In this document: piece after piece, positions 7,805 through 14,604 of the stretch
Layout of the letters: each line of letters begins with the position of its first letter
How positions within the stretch are numbered: the first letter of the stretch is position 1
NCBI GenBank assembly: GCA_964510785.1
Contig: CAZECM010000049.1
Span: 1 to 24,122, forward strand
From: JAAYZM01 sp964510785
GTDB taxonomy: Bacteria > Actinomycetota > Actinomycetes > Actinomycetales > Cellulomonadaceae
DNA: 24,122 bases
Reading direction: 5' to 3'
Made by a program: the position numbers and the translations under genes
Notes under the pieces: model-generated
Told to the model about the DNA's origin: nothing
What the model saw: only the letters and a program-made list of their open reading frames with translations
Database searches by the model: none

Positions 7805-8095
7805 ATGACGGAGATCTCGCGACTGCCCGGTCCGGTGCTCGATCTGTGGGAATGGCAGTTCCAGGGTGCGTGTCGGCAGGCCGACCCGACGCTGTTCTTC
7901 CATCCCGAGGGTGAGCGCGGCACGGCCCGCCGTCGTCGTGCGGAGGCCGCCAAGGCCGTCTGCGCCACGTGCCCCGTCATGAAGCAGTGCCTCGAGCAGT
8001 CCCTCGCCGTGCGCGAGCCGTATGGCGTGTGGGGCGGGCTCTCCGAGGACGAGCGGGCGGCGATGCTGACCCGCCCCGTCCGGAAGGCCGGCTAG
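7805..8095 (+). CDS. WhiB-family Fe-S transcription factor, WhiB3/WhiD type
   Basis: The 96-residue protein holds the four cysteines that bind a [4Fe-4S] cluster (C23, C53, C56, C62, spaced C-x29-C-x2-C-x5-C) and the GVWGG turn at 74-78, followed by basic residues. The opening LPGPVLDLWEWQFQGACR and FFHPEGERG match WhiB3 of Mycobacterium, the orthologue of Streptomyces WhiD, better than WhiB1 or WhiB2. These proteins bind the principal sigma factor and sense redox or NO state. The ATG at 7805 has a GAGGAGG SD seven bases upstream. Its neighbour on the other side of merR is the BldM-like regulator, recalling the Streptomyces whiD-bldM pair. A strong hairpin follows the gene. Confidence 0.93.
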   Translation: MTEISRLPGPVLDLWEWQFQGACRQADPTLFFHPEGERGTARRRRAEAAKAVCATCPVMKQCLEQSLAVREPYGVWGGLSEDERAAMLTRPVRKAG

Positions 8096-8114
8096 CTCCC
8101 GCGCCCGACTCCCG

Positions 8115-8159
8115 GTACGACGAAGCCCCCACCGCCCGAAGGCTGCGGGGGCTTCGTAC
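8115..8159. terminator. Strong hairpin shared by convergent whiB and groES
   Basis: CGAAGCCCCC (8121-8130) pairs with GGGGGCTTCG (8147-8156), and flanking GTAC/GTAC add to the stem; the loop is about 16 nt. A second hairpin, TCCCT/AGGGA (8166-8186), stands next to it. Both lie between the 3' ends of whiB (+) and groES (-), so they probably end both transcripts. U-tracts are missing, as is usual in GC-rich actinobacteria. Confidence 0.75.
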
Positions 8160-8191
8160 GGCGGTTCCCTACGCGCTGCGCAGGGACCGAC

Positions 8192-8488
8192 TCACTTGGT
8201 GACGACCGCGAGGATGTCGCGGGCCGAGAGGATCAGCAGCTCCTCACCGGAGTACTTCACCTCCGTGCCACCGTACTTGGAGTAGATGACGATGTCGCCG
8301 ACGACGACGTCGAGCGGGACACGGTTGCCGTTGTCGTCGATACGACCCGGACCGATCGCCAGGACCTCGCCCTCCTGGGGCTTCTCCTTGGCGGAGTCAG
8401 GGATGACCAGACCGGAGGCGGTTGTCTGCTCCGCCTCGACCGCCTTGACGACGATCCGGTCCTCGAGCGGCTTGATGGAGACCGACAC
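8192..8488 (-). CDS. groES: Co-chaperonin GroES
   Basis: The 98-residue product (VSVSIKPLEDRIVVKAVEAE...) is a full-length 10-kDa chaperonin. It has the mobile loop TASGLVIPDSAKEKPQEG, which contacts GroEL, and the conserved GDIVIYSKYGGTEVK beta-barrel region. A heptamer caps the GroEL cage for protein folding in the cytosol. The GTG at 8488 has an excellent AGGGGAGG SD. No groEL follows; the next gene downstream is whiB on the opposite strand, so groEL must be elsewhere. Expression is under a CIRCE operator and a near-consensus promoter, giving a 5' leader of about 117 nt that could fold (GGGCACAC...GTGCGCCC). Confidence 0.98.
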   Translation of the reverse strand: MSVSIKPLEDRIVVKAVEAEQTTASGLVIPDSAKEKPQEGEVLAIGPGRIDDNGNRVPLDVVVGDIVIYSKYGGTEVKYSGEELLILSARDILAVVTK

Positions 8489-8611
8489 TGCGGACCTCCC
8501 CTTCGCGTTTGAGTGACTAGCTAGGGACATGGGCGCACGGTGTGTGCCCGCCGTCGTCGCGGTGCCGACGAGCACTCCGTGCGGTGCGTCCTCCGAAGAG
8601 GACCCTCGGTA

Positions 8612-8652
8612 AATCTATGCCGCGGTTAGCACTCGGTCAAGGTGAGTGCCAA
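8612..8652 (-). promoter_or_regulatory. groES promoter with overlapping CIRCE (HrcA) operator
   Basis: CIRCE lies at 8626-8652: TTAGCACTC, nine bases, GAGTGCCAA (consensus second arm GAGTGCTAA, one mismatch). On the reverse strand the promoter reads TTGACC (8640-8635), a 17-bp spacer and TAGATT (8617-8612). The -35 box sits in the CIRCE loop and the spacer covers one arm, so HrcA bound here would block polymerase. This predicts heat-induced groES. Confidence 0.93.
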
Positions 8653-8716
8653 TCCGGTGCCCGGCCCGGACGGTCCACGGCCTGCACGGCGGACCTGGCG
8701 TGCAAGGATCTGCCCC

Positions 8717-9901
8717 ATGGATGCGAGCGCCCTCAGCAAGCTCCTCAGCCCGCAGGGATGGGCGTTGCTCGGTGTGCTCCCCCCGTACCACCCGGACGCC
8801 GCGATGGCGATCTCCGAACGGCTGCGCTCCGAGGGCTTCGACAACGAGCTCGTCGCGGCCGCGCTGACCCAGTCGCGGCTGCGCGCCCGGGCGCACGAGA
8901 AGTTCGGGGACTTCGCGGACGGGATGCTCTTCACGCCCGAGGGCCTCGAGCAGGCGACGCGGCTCACGGTCGCCGCGCACCACGCCCAGCGCTACCGGCG
9001 CGCCGGCTCCACGAAGGTCCTCGACCTCACGTGCGGCATCGGGGCGGACTCGCTCGCGATCGCGGGGATGGGCATCGGGGTGCTCGCCGTCGACGTCGAC
9101 GAGCTGACGGCCGCGCTCGCGACCGTCAACCTGCGCCACTTCGAGAACGCGGAGGTGCGCCACGGCGACGGGCTCGCCGTGGACCTCGCCGCCGAGGGGG
9201 TCGACGCCGTCTTCGCCGATCCCGCCCGGCGCACCCGCTCCGGTTCACGCCGCCACGACCCAGCCGCGTACGCCCCGCCCCTCGACGAGGTGCTCGCCCT
9301 GCGCGAGCGCATCCCCGCGCTCGGGGTCAAGGTCGGCCCCGGGATCCCGCACTCGGCCGTGCCCGAGGACGCCGAGGCGCAGTGGGTCTCCGTGGACGGC
9401 GCGGTGGTCGAGGCGGGGCTGTGGTTCGGGCCGCTCGCCTCGGGCGGGGTGGGGCGCAGCGCGCTCGTCCTGCGCGGAGACAGTGCGGCGACGTTGTCCG
9501 ACGACGGCGCACGACCCGCCGTCGGCCCCCTCGACGCCTATCTCTTCGAGCCGGATGGCGCCGTCATCCGCGCGGGGCTCGTCGCCACGGTGGCCGGGCG
9601 GCTCGGCGCGCACCTCGTCGACCCCACGATCGCGTACGTGAGCGCCCCCTCGCCGTCGTCGGCGGACCCCGCCCTCGCGACGGGCTACCGCGTGCTCGAC
9701 TCGATGCCGTTCAACCTCAAGAAGCTACGCGCCTACCTGCGCGAGCGCGGCGTGGGGCGGGTGACGATCAAGAAGCGCGGGACGGCCGTCACTCCCGAAC
9801 AGCTCCGCTCGCAGCTCTCGCTCCGGGGCGAGGAATCGGCCACACTGGTGCTGACCCGGCTCGCGGGTGCTCAGCACGTGATCGTCGTGGAGGCACTGTG
9901 A
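8717..9901 (+). CDS. Class I SAM-dependent methyltransferase with a THUMP-like C-terminal domain
   Basis: The 394-residue protein has a Rossmann methyltransferase core: motif I VLDLTCGIGADSLA (about 101-114), an acidic strand-2 end (AVDVDEL), motif IV as FADPARR (about 167-172) and an actinobacterial C-terminal domain of the THUMP-like kind (VGRVTIKKRGTAVTPEQL). The substrate is unknown; the architecture suggests RNA, but this is inference. The ATG at 8717 has AAGGA eight bases upstream. Its 3' end, HVIVVEAL-stop, is the first of three 20-bp tandem repeats leading into the glutamate-cysteine ligase gene, so the two are likely co-translated. It diverges from groES, whose CIRCE lies 65 bp upstream. 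Confidence 0.85.
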   Translation: MDASALSKLLSPQGWALLGVLPPYHPDAAMAISERLRSEGFDNELVAAALTQSRLRARAHEKFGDFADGMLFTPEGLEQATRLTVAAHHAQRYRRAGSTKVLDLTCGIGADSLAIAGMGIGVLAVDVDELTAALATVNLRHFENAEVRHGDGLAVDLAAEGVDAVFADPARRTRSGSRRHDPAAYAPPLDEVLALRERIPALGVKVGPGIPHSAVPEDAEAQWVSVDGAVVEAGLWFGPLASGGVGRSALVLRGDSAATLSDDGARPAVGPLDAYLFEPDGAVIRAGLVATVAGRLGAHLVDPTIAYVSAPSPSSADPALATGYRVLDSMPFNLKKLRAYLRERGVGRVTIKKRGTAVTPEQLRSQLSLRGEESATLVLTRLAGAQHVIVVEAL

Positions 9902-9937
9902 TCGTCGTGGAGGCACTGTGATCGTCGTGGAGGCACC
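9878..9937 (+). repeat. Three 20-bp tandem repeats carrying SD and stop/start overlaps
   Basis: GTGATCGTCGTGGAGGCACT is repeated at 9878, 9898 and 9918; the third copy ends in CC instead of CT. The first copy encodes the methyltransferase C-terminus. Each later copy forms a complete mini-ORF, MIVVEAL-stop or MIVVEAP-stop, whose TGA overlaps the next GTG (GTGA), and each carries GGAGG six bases before the next GTG. The last GTG (9938) starts the ligase gene. Confidence 0.9.
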
Positions 9938-11077
9938 GTGACCTCGCTCCCGTTCGCCGACTCCCCCCGCTCCTCGATCGGCATCGAGTGGGAGCTCGGG
10001 TTCGTCGACGCGGACTCGGGGGACCTGCGCCAGGTGGCCGACACCGTGCTCACGGCCGTCAACGAGGCGCACGGCGGGGACCACCCCAACATCCACCCCG
10101 AGCTGTTGCTCAACACGGTCGAGGTCGTCTCGGGGGCGCGGAGCACCGCCGGGGAGGCCGCGGCGGACCTCGAGCGGTCGATCGCCGCGATCCGAGAGTT
10201 CACCGACCCGCTGCGCGTCGAGCTCATGGGCGGCGGGGCGCACCCCTTCGCGCACTGGACGCAGCAGAAGGTCACCGACAAGCAGCGCTACGCGACGCTC
10301 ATCGAGCGCACCCAGTGGTGGGGCCGGCAGATGCTGATCTGGGGCGTGCACGTGCACGTCGGGATCGAGTCGCGCGACAAGGTGCTGCCGATCTGGCGGG
10401 CGATGCTCACGATGTTCGGGCACATCCAGTCGCTCTCTGCCTCGAGCCCCTACTGGGCGGGCCAGGACACCGGGTACGCCTCGAACCGGGCGCTCATGTT
10501 CCAGCAGCTGCCCACCGCGGGGCTCGGCTGGCAGTTCGAGGAGTGGTCCCAGCTCGAGCGGTACGTCGAGGACATGGTGCACACCGGGGTCATCGAGCAG
10601 TTCAACGAGGTGCGCTGGGACGTGCGGCCCTCCCCGGGACTCGGCACCCTCGAGATGCGCATCGCCGACGGCGCGGCCAACCTGCTCGAGGTACGCGCGA
10701 TCTCGGCGTTCACGCACTGCCTCGTGGAGCACTTCTCGAGCATGCTCGACGCGGGCGAGGCCCCGCCGACCCTGCCCGCGTGGTTCGTGCAGGAGAACAA
10801 GTGGCGCTCGGCGCGCTACGGCATGGACGCGATCCTCATCCTCGACCGCGAGCGCGACGAGCGGCTCGTGACGGAGTCCGTCGAGGAGTGGCTGGACGTG
10901 CTCGCCCCCGTGGCCGAGCGGCTCGGCTGCGCCGAGGACCTCGACTCCGTGCGGATCATCCTGCGCCGGGGCGCCTCCTATCAGCGCCAGCGCGCCGCGG
11001 CACGGCGGGCCGCCGGGGAGCTGGGCGCCGTCGTCGACTCCCTCGTCGCCGAGATGCGCGCCGGCAAGCCGCTCTAG
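9938..11077 (+). CDS. YbdK-type carboxylate-amine ligase / glutamate-cysteine ligase (GCS2 family)
   Basis: The 379-residue protein belongs to the GCS2 (COG2170) family. It has the early IGIEWELGFVD strand, NTVEVVSGA, the MGGGAHPFAHW segment, WGVHVHVGIE, the ASSPYW motif and RWDVRPSPGLGTLEMRIADG. These residues form the ATP-grasp-like glutamine-synthetase fold that binds ATP, magnesium and glutamate. The family joins glutamate to cysteine or a similar amine. Actinobacteria make mycothiol, so glutathione synthesis is not assured, and a role in ergothioneine-like gamma-glutamylcysteine supply is possible but unproven. The GTG at 9938 has GGAGG at the ideal distance inside the tandem repeat. Translation is probably coupled to the methyltransferase through the repeat mini-ORFs. 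Confidence 0.88.
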   Translation: MTSLPFADSPRSSIGIEWELGFVDADSGDLRQVADTVLTAVNEAHGGDHPNIHPELLLNTVEVVSGARSTAGEAAADLERSIAAIREFTDPLRVELMGGGAHPFAHWTQQKVTDKQRYATLIERTQWWGRQMLIWGVHVHVGIESRDKVLPIWRAMLTMFGHIQSLSASSPYWAGQDTGYASNRALMFQQLPTAGLGWQFEEWSQLERYVEDMVHTGVIEQFNEVRWDVRPSPGLGTLEMRIADGAANLLEVRAISAFTHCLVEHFSSMLDAGEAPPTLPAWFVQENKWRSARYGMDAILILDRERDERLVTESVEEWLDVLAPVAERLGCAEDLDSVRIILRRGASYQRQRAAARRAAGELGAVVDSLVAEMRAGKPL

Positions 11078-11106
11078 CCGCTCCCTCCCACCCGCGCGCG
11101 GGCGTT

Positions 11107-11156
11107 GGAGATCTGTGTGGGTGATCTCCCTACGTATTCCGAGAGGAATCGCCCAC
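11107..11156. terminator. Set of competing hairpins between convergent genes
   Basis: Three pairings overlap. GGAGAT (11107-11112) pairs with ATCTCC (11124-11129). GTGGGTGAT (11117-11125) pairs with ATCGCCCAC (11148-11156) with one wobble. ATTCC (11136-11140) pairs with GGAAT (11145-11149) across a GAGA loop. They lie in the 94-bp gap between the ligase (+) and lipoprotein (-) genes and probably form a bidirectional terminator. Confidence 0.5.
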
Positions 11157-11171
11157 GGCCTCGCTCGTGGG

Positions 11172-12167
11172 TCACGGTGGCCACTCGGCGGCGAGCAGCT
11201 CGAGCTCGGCGCGGTGCGGGGCCACGACCTCGCTGGTCACCTCGCGCCAGAGCTCGTTGCCGACCTCGTGAATATCCACCGCGCAGCGAAGGTGCGCGGT
11301 CGCGATCGCCCGCTCCCACTCCTGGAACTCCGCGAGCTCGGCGGCGCTCGGCTCACCGCGAGCCAGCAGCCCGTCATAGGCCTCGCTCACGTGGCCGTAG
11401 TTGGTCTCCCCCGCGAACGGGTCGAACTCGGCGCCACCGGCATCCACCACGCACGCCACGTAGTCCGCCGCGGCCTCGAGCATCCGCTGGTCGGTGGAGT
11501 AGCGCACCATCCAGGTCTCGGAGATCTCCCTCCAGAGCTGTCGGACGAGCTCCGGTGGCTCGACGGCACCCTCGGACTCGGCGAGCGCCTCACCCACCGT
11601 GACGTTGCACCCCAGCTCACCGTCGGCGCCCGTCGGTCGCTCCCCCTCTCCGAGCGTGCCATCGAGCGCCTGCCGGTACGCCTCGCGCCCCTGGTCACTG
11701 AGCGACTCCACGTACTCGGCGTTGGGGTCGGGCAGAGGCTCGACGTCTCCGTACGCGTCACTCGTGTCGATGCTGATGCCATAGCCGTAGATCGCAGCCC
11801 ACTCGTCGGTACCCGGGTCGAGATGCTCGGTCGCTGGGCCCTCGGGAGCGTCCGGAACGTACTCGAAACCACGGTCCGCCATGCACCGGGCCAGCCCTTC
11901 CTGGAAGGCACGGACCGGATCGACGTCGCCGCTGTCGCCGCTCTCGAGCTCGAAGTGAGCGAGCAGTGCCTCGTCGGGGCTCAGCTCCCGTGAACTCGCC
12001 GTCGGCGACGGTTCCGCAGCCGCCGCCTGCTGGGCGGAAGGCGATGTGCCGCCAGGTGCCGCCGGGCCGGACTCCTCCGCCGTCGGCCCCGGCACGTCGT
12101 CGTCGGCCGTGCACGCCGTGACCAGCACCCCGACGACGAGTGCGGCAAGCCCGACTCGCACGCGCAT
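11172..12167 (-). CDS. Putative secreted lipoprotein of unknown function
   Basis: I do not recognise a family. The 331-residue product has a lipoprotein signal: a short basic start (MRVRVG), a hydrophobic run and VTAC with the acylated cysteine at C19. A Pro/Ser/Ala/Glu-rich linker (about 20-70) follows, then an acidic helical domain. The mature domain has four cysteines (LARCMADRGF, ELGCNVTV, YVACVVDAG, HLRCAVD), which could form two disulphides outside the cell. ATG 12167 is chosen over an extension to 12233 because it places the signal peptide correctly and has GAGGGGG upstream. The gene diverges from padR across a repeat-rich 353-bp region and has its own promoter at 12205-12233. Anchoring in the outer face of the membrane is inferred from the lipobox. 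Confidence 0.8.
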   Translation of the reverse strand: MRVRVGLAALVVGVLVTACTADDDVPGPTAEESGPAAPGGTSPSAQQAAAAEPSPTASSRELSPDEALLAHFELESGDSGDVDPVRAFQEGLARCMADRGFEYVPDAPEGPATEHLDPGTDEWAAIYGYGISIDTSDAYGDVEPLPDPNAEYVESLSDQGREAYRQALDGTLGEGERPTGADGELGCNVTVGEALAESEGAVEPPELVRQLWREISETWMVRYSTDQRMLEAAADYVACVVDAGGAEFDPFAGETNYGHVSEAYDGLLARGEPSAAELAEFQEWERAIATAHLRCAVDIHEVGNELWREVTSEVVAPHRAELELLAAEWPP

Positions 12168-12204
12168 CCTCGCCCCCTCTGTTCCCCTGCTCCTCTGCCT
12201 GGCC

Positions 12205-12233
12205 ACGCTAGACCCCGATACCCAGGCCAACAA
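12205..12233 (-). promoter_or_regulatory. SigA-type promoter of the lipoprotein gene
   Basis: On the reverse strand TTGTTG (12233-12228), a 17-bp spacer and TAGCGT (12210-12205) form a good promoter. It shares the -10 hexamer with the whiB promoter. One arm of the 25-bp inverted repeat lies about 20 bp upstream. Confidence 0.65.
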
Positions 12234-12253
12234 GGCCCCGGCCCGCGCGACCC

Positions 12254-12375
12254 CTGAGCCGTCCGCGCACTTCTTGGTGCAGATGTGACTCGCGCGCGGT
12301 GCACCCCCGGCGTGTCGCGCGGCGCGTCGCCGGTGTTATGTCAGTTGAGTACCAAGGAGTGCGCGGACGGCTCAG
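12254..12375. repeat. 25-bp inverted repeat pair flanking 72 bp (MITE-like, 122 bp)
   Basis: The arms are 12254-12278 and 12351-12375 in opposite orientation and match at 24 of 25 positions (CTGAGCCGTCCGCGCACT... with C/T at one site). No target-site duplication and no coding sequence are visible. The unit fills much of the 353-bp space between the divergent lipoprotein and padR genes. It could be a miniature transposable element, a large hairpin or paired regulator sites. Confidence 0.75.
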
Positions 12376-12434
12376 CCGGCGGCGGGGCGGGCCCGGCAGG
12401 CGGGATGGGCGCGGCAGGCGGGCGTGCTGAGGTA

Positions 12435-12450
12435 CCGGCCCGCGGGCCGG
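12435..12450. repeat. 16-bp perfect GC palindrome
   Basis: CCGGCCCGCGGGCCGG is fully self-complementary. It lies between the 122-bp inverted-repeat unit and the padR promoter, 24 bp before the first padR operator repeat. Just before it (12375-12421) the sequence is a GC-rich run with CGGCAGGCGGG repeated twice. No gene is seen there. Confidence 0.6.
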
Positions 12451-12473
12451 GTTGGGGTCGTGAGAACAGGGCT

Positions 12474-12513
12474 TTGCCTAGTAGTTGACATTGCCTAGTA
12501 GCAGGCATAGCCT
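12474..12513 (+). promoter_or_regulatory. padR promoter with direct-repeat operator
   Basis: TTGACA (12485-12490), 17 bp and TAGCCT (12508-12513) form a near-consensus promoter. TTGCCTAGTAG occurs at 12474-12484 and again at 12491-12501, immediately on both sides of the -35 box. The -10 box ends 7 nt before ATG 12521, so the message is probably leaderless. The repeats are good candidates for PadR autorepression. Confidence 0.8.
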
Positions 12514-12520
12514 CGATGAC

Positions 12521-12904
12521 ATGGCAACGGCACCCCGCGACCCGCAGATGCTCAAGGGCATCCTCCCGGTGCTCGTCGTCGCCCTCCTCACCGAGCGCGA
12601 GTCCTACGGCTACGAGCTCGTGACCCGGCTCCAGGAGGACGGGCTCGACGACATCGCCGCGGGCACCGTCTACCCCGTGCTGACCCGGCTGGAGCGGGAA
12701 GGGCACATCAGCTCCCGTCTCGTGGCCTCGCCGTCGGGACCCGCGCGCAAGTACTACCTGCCCACCTCCACAGGTACCGCGCACCTGGCCCAGGCGGCCG
12801 CCGGGTGGCGCGACCTGGCCCGCACGGTCGAGTCCGTGCTGGGCCGCATCGACACCGCCGACCGACCCGGTGACCACTCCGACACCCCCGAGGAGTCCCC
12901 ATGA
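12521..12904 (+). CDS. PadR-family transcriptional repressor
   Basis: The 127-residue protein has the PadR winged helix: LKGILPVLVVALLTERESYGYELVTRLQE, then GTVYPVLTRLEREGHISS and the wing PARKYYLPTSTG, followed by a short C-terminal dimerisation helix. PadR proteins are usually repressors that bind promoters as dimers, often their own. ATG 12521 is chosen because TAGCCT lies 7 nt upstream with TTGACA at 17 bp spacing; the longer frame from 12485 would run through that promoter. Its stop overlaps the next start (ATGA), so it forms a coupled pair with the HAAS-type membrane protein, a very common partner. The pair resembles envelope-stress regulatory modules. Confidence 0.92.
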   Translation: MATAPRDPQMLKGILPVLVVALLTERESYGYELVTRLQEDGLDDIAAGTVYPVLTRLEREGHISSRLVASPSGPARKYYLPTSTGTAHLAQAAAGWRDLARTVESVLGRIDTADRPGDHSDTPEESP

Positions 12905-13422
12905 CGACCACGGCCCCCGCACGCCTGCCCTTGCGCGACCGGCTGCGCATCGAGCGCTTCCTGCTCGACTTCAGCTGGCCCATGCAGGACTACCCGCGCA
13001 AGGAGTACAAGCAGATCAAGTCCGAGCTGCGCGCGAGCCTCGTCGCCGCCGCGCTCGACGTGGGCACCGAACGGGCGATCAAGGACCTCGGCAGCCCGTT
13101 CGCCCTCGCCGACCAGTACGTCGCCGGTCTCGGCCGCAAGCTCCCCCGGTGGACCACCGGAGGCGTCGCCGCCGGCCTCGCCATCGGGGCGCTCGTCTAC
13201 CTCGCGACCGCCTACACCTTCGGAGCGCTCGACACGCTCGACGCCCTCGGCGGCGGGGAGGTGGACCTGTCGATCTTCGGGTTCACCACCACGGCGCACT
13301 TCTCCGACGAAGGGATCTGGGTGCAGGGCACGGGCACCTGGGCGGCCCTCGCGATCTACGGCGGTGTCGCCCTCGTGAGCTTCGCGCTCGGCTCGCGCTT
13401 CTGGCGGGTCTTCACCGGCTGA
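12901..13422 (+). CDS. HAAS-domain-like membrane protein, PadR partner
   Basis: The 173-residue protein begins with a conserved cytosolic helical segment (LRIERFLLDFSWPMQDYPRKEYKQIKSELRASLVAAALDVG...AIKDLGSPFALADQYV, about 12-75) that matches the HAAS/permease-associated domain encoded next to PadR genes. Two predicted membrane helices follow, about 82-104 and 147-168, separated by an external loop. The likely role is to link envelope state to the PadR repressor, but no activity is known from the sequence. It overlaps padR by 4 nt. A 66-bp four-part repeat follows before the convergent tsaD end. Confidence 0.8.
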   Translation: MTTTAPARLPLRDRLRIERFLLDFSWPMQDYPRKEYKQIKSELRASLVAAALDVGTERAIKDLGSPFALADQYVAGLGRKLPRWTTGGVAAGLAIGALVYLATAYTFGALDTLDALGGGEVDLSIFGFTTTAHFSDEGIWVQGTGTWAALAIYGGVALVSFALGSRFWRVFTG

Positions 13423-13453
13423 ACGGCCATCCCAACACCCACCCGTCCCCGCC

Positions 13454-13519
13454 CAGGTAGTGAGAACTCCTCGAGGTCGTGACGGCGCAGTCACTACCTC
13501 GCGCATTCCTCACGACTTC
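13454..13519. repeat. 66-bp four-part inverted repeat element, intergenic copy
   Basis: Four 11-mers occur at 13454-13464 and 13473-13483 (forward, xAGGTAGTGAG and GAGGTCGTGAC) and at 13490-13500 and 13509-13519 (inverted, GTCACTACCTC and CTCACGACTTC). The spacers are 8, 6 and 8 bp. The element lies between the convergent HAAS and tsaD genes. It could fold into two stacked stems (11 bp, 8-nt internal loop, 11 bp, 6-nt loop). The copy inside tsaB has the same geometry. Confidence 0.9.
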
Positions 13520-13545
13520 GGGGCGTCATCCCGGGTGGGGCCGCG

Positions 13546-14604
13546 CTACAGGACGACGAGGTCGAGCGGCATCGAGGAGTCGACCGGGAGGTCGAGGGCC
13601 GACGGCGGCACACCCCGGCGCACGGCGGCCGCCCCGAGAGCGGCGATCATCGCCCCGTTGTCGGTGCAGTACTTCAGGGGCGGGATGCGCACGTCGATGC
13701 CCGCCGCGGCGCACCGCTCGGTCGCGAGCTCGCGCAGCTGGGAGTTCGCCGAGAACCCGCCCCCGATCACGAGCACCTCCACGCCCTCGCGCTCGCACGC
13801 GGCGATCGTCTTGGCGACCAGCACGTCGGCCACGGCGTCGGCGAAGGACGCCGCGACATCCTCGAGCGGCACCGCTTCCCCCGCGTCCTCGCGCGCCTCG
13901 ACCCACCGCGCGACGGCCGTCTTGAGCCCGGAGAACGAGAAGTCGTAGGCGTGGCGCTCCTGGTCCTTCGCGGCGGTGAGCCCGCGCGGGAACCGGATCA
14001 CCGCCTTGTCGCCCTCGCGCGCGAGCCGGTCCACGTGCGGACCGCCCGGGTACGGCAGCCCGAGCAGCCGGCCCACCTTGTCGAAGGCCTCCCCCGCGGC
14101 GTCGTCGAGCGTCGAGCCGAGCTCCGTGACACCCGTGACGATGTCCGTCACCCGCAGCAGGGTCGTGTGCCCCCCGGAGACGACGAGCGCGACGAACCGC
14201 TCGGGGAACAGCCCGTGCACGAGCTCGTCCACCGCGGCGTGGCCGATCACGTGATTGACCCCGTAGAGCGGCACGCCGAGCGCGACGGCGAGCGACTTGG
14301 CGGCCGAGGCCCCCACGGTGAGCGGGCCCACGAGCCCGGGCCCAGCCGTGACGGCGATCGCGTCGACGTCGCCCAGCCCCGCGCCCGCGGCCTCGAGCGC
14401 CCGGTCCAGCGTCGGCACCATCGCCTCGAGGTGGGCGCGCGAGGCAATCTCAGGGATGATCCCGCCGAAGCGGGCGTGCTCGTCCATCGAGCTCGCGACG
14501 GCCTCGCCGACCAGCTCGGAACGGTCCTGGTGCGCCCGGACGAGCGCGACGCCCGTCTCGTCGCACGAGGTCTCGATACCGAGCACGAGGGGGGCGCGAT
14601 CCAT
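13546..14604 (-). CDS. tsaD: tRNA N6-adenosine threonylcarbamoyltransferase
   Basis: This 352-residue protein is full length for TsaD. It starts MDRAPLVLGIETSCDETG, has the metal-binding HVIGH (H118, H122), SGGHTTLLRV for nucleotide contact and YCTDNGAMIAALG near the C-terminus. With TsaB and TsaE, both encoded in this window, it transfers the threonylcarbamoyl group from TC-AMP to A37 of ANN-decoding tRNAs. The tsaC function is not here. ATG 14604 is chosen over the GTG two codons earlier because TACCCT ends exactly 7 nt before it and family members start here. It follows map by 173 bp and so probably has its own promoter. It converges with the HAAS gene. Confidence 0.96.
   Translation of the reverse strand: MDRAPLVLGIETSCDETGVALVRAHQDRSELVGEAVASSMDEHARFGGIIPEIASRAHLEAMVPTLDRALEAAGAGLGDVDAIAVTAGPGLVGPLTVGASAAKSLAVALGVPLYGVNHVIGHAAVDELVHGLFPERFVALVVSGGHTTLLRVTDIVTGVTELGSTLDDAAGEAFDKVGRLLGLPYPGGPHVDRLAREGDKAVIRFPRGLTAAKDQERHAYDFSFSGLKTAVARWVEAREDAGEAVPLEDVAASFADAVADVLVAKTIAACEREGVEVLVIGGGFSANSQLRELATERCAAAGIDVRIPPLKYCTDNGAMIAALGAAAVRRGVPPSALDLPVDSSMPLDLVVL

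Noticed and set aside
8542..9921. Long forward frame overlapping the methyltransferase in another phase
   Set aside because: Arg/Ala/Pro-rich shadow; the methyltransferase frame has motif I and DPARR.
9878..9937. CRISPR or VNTR without coding meaning
   Set aside because: The repeats are adjacent with no spacers and carry SD and stop/start signals between two genes; they are better read as translational coupling units.
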